This document shows positions 61,455-64,000 of a stretch of 64,000 nucleotides of DNA, piece by piece. The first letter of the stretch is position 1, and every line of letters begins with the position of its first letter. Under the pieces are notes generated by a model that was given only the letters and a program-made list of their open reading frames with translations, made no database searches and was not told the DNA's origin. A program made the translations under genes and the position numbers. Source of the stretch: Hungatella hathewayi WAL-18680. Its GTDB lineage: Bacteria > Bacillota > Clostridia > Lachnospirales > Lachnospiraceae. The stretch is from positions 1,441,122-1,505,121 of the forward strand of contig NZ_JH379027.1 in the NCBI RefSeq assembly GCF_000235505.1, in the 5' to 3' direction.

Positions 61455-62306
61455 ATGAAAACGAAGAGAATAACAGAGGAGAAGGTAGTAAAATTTGTAT
61501 CCTATTTCGTGCTGACGGTTTTTACGCTGATTGTACTGATTCCGATTCTCTATATTTTCCAGCTGACATTTTCCACGTCTGCGGATGCAGGATTTAGAAT
61601 ATTCCCAAAGGGGTTTACCCTTCAGCATTATCAATATGTATTTGAAAATGATATGATTCAGAGGCCGTTCCTAAATTCTTTGATTGTGACGGCATGCAGT
61701 CTTGTGGTATCCATGGTTCTGACGGTGGGTATTGCCTATCCATTATCGAGAAAGGAATTGGCAGGGAGAAAGGTATTCAACTTTATCGTTATCCTCCCCA
61801 TGCTTTTAAGTCTGGGCTTCCTGCCAAAATACCTGCTGGTAAAGGATTTGGGCCTGATGGATTCACTGTTGTCCTTGATTTTTCCGGCGGCGATGAATAC
61901 CTTCAATATTATCATTATGAGAAACTTTTTGGAGACGATACCGGATTCCTTGATAGAAAGTGCCAGGATAGACGGGTGCAGTGAAATGAAGATTCTGCTG
62001 AAAATTGTACTGCCGCTGTCGACGGCGGCACTGGCCACAGTAGCGTTGTTCTACATGGTGGCATCTTGGAACAGCTATTTAGACGTGATTTTATATATCA
62101 ATGACCCGCAGAAGCATACCTTACAGGTGGTGCTGAGAACACTGGTTATGGAAAACTCCATGGATTCGTCATCAGCGGATTTAGCATTATTGAAAAATGT
62201 ACAGTACACCACAATCGTAGTTGCGCTGCTTCCGGTCATGATTGTATATCCGTTTTTACAGAAATACTTTGTAAAAGGGATTATGATTGGCTCGGTGAAA
62301 GGATAA
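61455..62306 (+). CDS. ABC sugar importer permease, YtcP/YteO-like
   Basis: A 283-aa permease with six helices: FVLTVFTLIVLIPILYIFQLTFS, GIAYPLSRKELAGRKVFNF, EAA loop ESARIDGCSEMKILLKIVLP, and the typical end PFLQKYFVKGIMIGSVKG. AAGGAGG lies 6 bases before ATG 61455; GTG 61449 would overlap that site. Partner of the 60517 product; no ATPase gene is in the cluster, so a shared one is likely. Confidence 0.92.
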   Translation: MKTKRITEEKVVKFVSYFVLTVFTLIVLIPILYIFQLTFSTSADAGFRIFPKGFTLQHYQYVFENDMIQRPFLNSLIVTACSLVVSMVLTVGIAYPLSRKELAGRKVFNFIVILPMLLSLGFLPKYLLVKDLGLMDSLLSLIFPAAMNTFNIIIMRNFLETIPDSLIESARIDGCSEMKILLKIVLPLSTAALATVALFYMVASWNSYLDVILYINDPQKHTLQVVLRTLVMENSMDSSSADLALLKNVQYTTIVVALLPVMIVYPFLQKYFVKGIMIGSVKG

Positions 62307-62325
62307 AAAATTTAAGGAGGATATC

Positions 62326-63834
62326 ATGAGAAAGAGAAGATTATGTGCATCAGTATTGGCGGTATCCATGCTGGTACTCACAGCATGCGGAGGAGCAAAA
62401 AGCGGAACCACCGGGGGAGAGGCCGGCAAAGAGACCACGGCGGAGGTTAAAGGGCAGACACAGGAAACCGTGGAGGCAATCACATTTTTAACAAAGGATT
62501 ATTATATTATGCCCGAGATGGCAGATAAGCTCTCGGAACAGTTTAAAGAAAAAACAGGGAAGGAATTAAAGATTTCCCACGTTCCAAATAACAACTGGGA
62601 AGAGAAAATTACAGCTACCTTTGTCAGCGGAAGTATGCCGGACATTGCCCGCCTGCCAGCGGATATCTATCCCTTTGTGAAGCAGGATTTCCTGGTTCCA
62701 CTGGATGAATATATTGAAGCCAATCCGGAGGTGAAGGCAGTTTTAGAAGCCAACCCTGAGGTAATCAAACCATATCAGTTCTTCGGAAAAACATACGGAA
62801 TGTCTATTACAAACCAGAAATATATGGCGATGTGGGTGAGAACAGACTGGCTTGACAAACTGGGCATCACAATGCCGGTCAACATGGAAGAACTGGAGAA
62901 CATGCTGGTGCTGTTCCGTGACAATGATTTAGATGGAAACGGCAAGAAAGATACCATACCGCTTACGCTGTCTGCGGTATTGAAGGACCAGGATATGTTT
63001 GCGGCCTCCTTCGGAACACGCAACGAAGTGTTTATGAAGGACGGAAAAGCGGTGGTTCCGTTTGTGACTGAGGATTATAAAAACTACATGGATTATATGA
63101 AGCATCTCTATACAGAAAAGCTGATTGATTTGGAGATGCCTACCAACACCAGCTACGGTGCCGTGAGAACAAAATTTATTAACAGCGAAGCTGGTTCTAT
63201 CATCATGTGGGATGATATCTACGATACCTTAAAATTAGGTCTTGAAAAGGGCGGTATGACCGATGCATCCCTGGAATACATCATACCGTACAAAACAGAT
63301 CATGGCGCCTTCGGTATGTCCTATTACGAGGCAGATTCCCCAATCGGAATCACCTCCCAGTGCAAGGATCCCAAGACTGTGTTTGATAGCTTCTTTACAT
63401 GGTTTTTGACTGACCCGGATGCAATCATATCCACCAGCCGTGGAGTGGAAGGATATAGCTTTGACGTTGTGGACGGAGTCTGTATACCCAATATGGACAA
63501 CAACGGTGTTGGATTCCGCGGACAGTCTTTCCCTCCGGTTAACACAGCCTTTGAGTATCCATTTACATTTGATGATATCACGGCAAAGGAATATGAAAGT
63601 ATCACAAGTCTGGCTGATTTAGGAAAAAACCTGGGAGATTTAGTGGTAACGGAGATGCCGGAAAAAGAGTTTAGCAGTTACTATAATATCAAAGGAGATT
63701 TGACAGCAAAGGTTACGGAACTGTATCATAACTATGTGTTGGGAAATATAGAATATGAGGAATATTTAAACAGCTTTAACAAGTATGCGTCAGAAATCGG
63801 ATTAGAGGAAATCATTGCAGAAATGAATAAATAA
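62326..63834 (+). CDS. ABC importer substrate-binding lipoprotein (LplA-like)
   Basis: A 502-aa lipoprotein with lipobox LTACGG and a Gly/Thr/Glu linker. The solute-binding part contains FVSGSMPDIARLPADIYPFVKQDFLVPLDEYI, YGMSITNQKYMAMWVRTDWLDKLGI and the calcium-type loop DNDLDGNGKKDTIPL, characteristic of the long LplA/YtcQ family that binds oligosaccharides, often from pectin or host glycans. AAGGAGG lies before ATG. Last importer gene; an intergenic hairpin follows. Confidence 0.9.
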   Translation: MRKRRLCASVLAVSMLVLTACGGAKSGTTGGEAGKETTAEVKGQTQETVEAITFLTKDYYIMPEMADKLSEQFKEKTGKELKISHVPNNNWEEKITATFVSGSMPDIARLPADIYPFVKQDFLVPLDEYIEANPEVKAVLEANPEVIKPYQFFGKTYGMSITNQKYMAMWVRTDWLDKLGITMPVNMEELENMLVLFRDNDLDGNGKKDTIPLTLSAVLKDQDMFAASFGTRNEVFMKDGKAVVPFVTEDYKNYMDYMKHLYTEKLIDLEMPTNTSYGAVRTKFINSEAGSIIMWDDIYDTLKLGLEKGGMTDASLEYIIPYKTDHGAFGMSYYEADSPIGITSQCKDPKTVFDSFFTWFLTDPDAIISTSRGVEGYSFDVVDGVCIPNMDNNGVGFRGQSFPPVNTAFEYPFTFDDITAKEYESITSLADLGKNLGDLVVTEMPEKEFSSYYNIKGDLTAKVTELYHNYVLGNIEYEEYLNSFNKYASEIGLEEIIAEMNK

Positions 63835-63842
63835 GACAGAAC

Positions 63843-63864
63843 AGCCGGTGTATATACGCCGGCT
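63843..63864 (+). other. Intra-operon hairpin after the binding-protein gene
   Basis: The near-perfect palindrome AGCCGGTGTATATACGCCGGCT has no T-run after it. It may protect the binding-protein mRNA from decay, which is common after solute-binding genes, and allow read-through to the next gene. Confidence 0.6.
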
Positions 63865-63890
63865 TCTCTGGCCTTACAGGAGGATTGGGG

Positions 63891-64000
63891 ATGCTTAAGG
63901 AACAGGTATACGAAACTGCGGAGGATGGAAGCTTTAAGTCAAGAGAATTCAAGGTAACTTCCTGGAAAGAGTTTGCTCCTTTTTTGAAATGGGAGGACCG
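63891..64000 (+). CDS. N-terminus of a protein in the sugar-import operon (cut by window end)
   Basis: CAGGAGGA stands 6 bases before ATG 63891, and the frame stays open to the window edge (36 full codons: MLKEQVYETAEDGSFKSREF...). No signal peptide. Too short to name. The position after an LplA-type binding protein suggests a cytosolic glycoside hydrolase or other sugar enzyme; this is inference. Confidence 0.6.
   Translation, partial: MLKEQVYETAEDGSFKSREFKVTSWKEFAPFLKWED

Overview
The window looks like a chromosomal segment of a gut-type Lachnospiraceae bacterium (Bacillota, Clostridia; Enterocloster/Clostridium clostridioforme-like). This is inferred from moderate GC, strong AGGAGG ribosome sites, frequent GTG/TTG starts, a YesM/AraC-type two-component pair beside a family-1 ABC importer, DUF3793 and DUF1846 proteins, a lysozyme with wall-binding repeats and MATE pumps. 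No rRNA, tRNA, CRISPR array or insertion sequence was seen.

Layout. 1-0.6 kb: tail of a secreted-protein cassette ending in a small XRE regulator. 0.7-6.7 kb: argS, a SWIM/SNF2 helicase and a GH25 lysozyme. 7.0-7.7 kb: an acetyltransferase-like gene and a tiny partner. 7.7-10.7 kb: a probable Mn2+ (yybP-ykoY) riboswitch with a terminator, controlling a P2-type cation ATPase. 11.0-12.6 kb: D,D-carboxypeptidase with an acidic tail. 12.9-24.2 kb: sensor kinase, response regulator and ABC importer, followed by two paralogous proteins with a D-x-x-T-G-A-S flavinylation-like motif on either side of ApbE, then PyrK-like and PyrD-like redox proteins. 24.4-29.7 kb: WYL regulator, GyrI-like protein, MATE pump, GNAT acetyltransferase and DUF1846 protein. 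29.9-34.3 kb: MacB/LolD-type ABC exporter with membrane fusion protein. 34.5-41 kb: methionine aminopeptidase, a metal-type operator and structured leader, DUF3793, a Zn/Mn ABC importer and a Trk/Ktr potassium system. 41.2-42.1 kb: LysR regulator.

42.3-55.4 kb is the most striking region. A tyrosine recombinase is followed by a roughly 385-bp segment bounded by an inverted 12-bp core set in near-palindromic sites. The segment carries a good promoter pointing away from the next operon. Inversion would aim it at a signal peptidase I, a 2493-aa GLUG-repeat surface protein, five small exported beta-rich proteins and a small XRE regulator. This looks like a phase-variable surface-structure locus, captured mainly in the OFF orientation. 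The first 543 bases are the end of a second copy of the same kind of locus.

55.6-64 kb: CPA2 antiporter with a long acidic tail, a divergent HTH regulator, an overlooked 58-aa Cys-containing ORF, and an LplB-type sugar ABC importer. That importer is preceded by a MATE gene and a sugar isomerase gene which together carry three homopolymer frameshifts. The last gene is cut by the window end.

All functional calls come from reading motifs and context. No database search was run.
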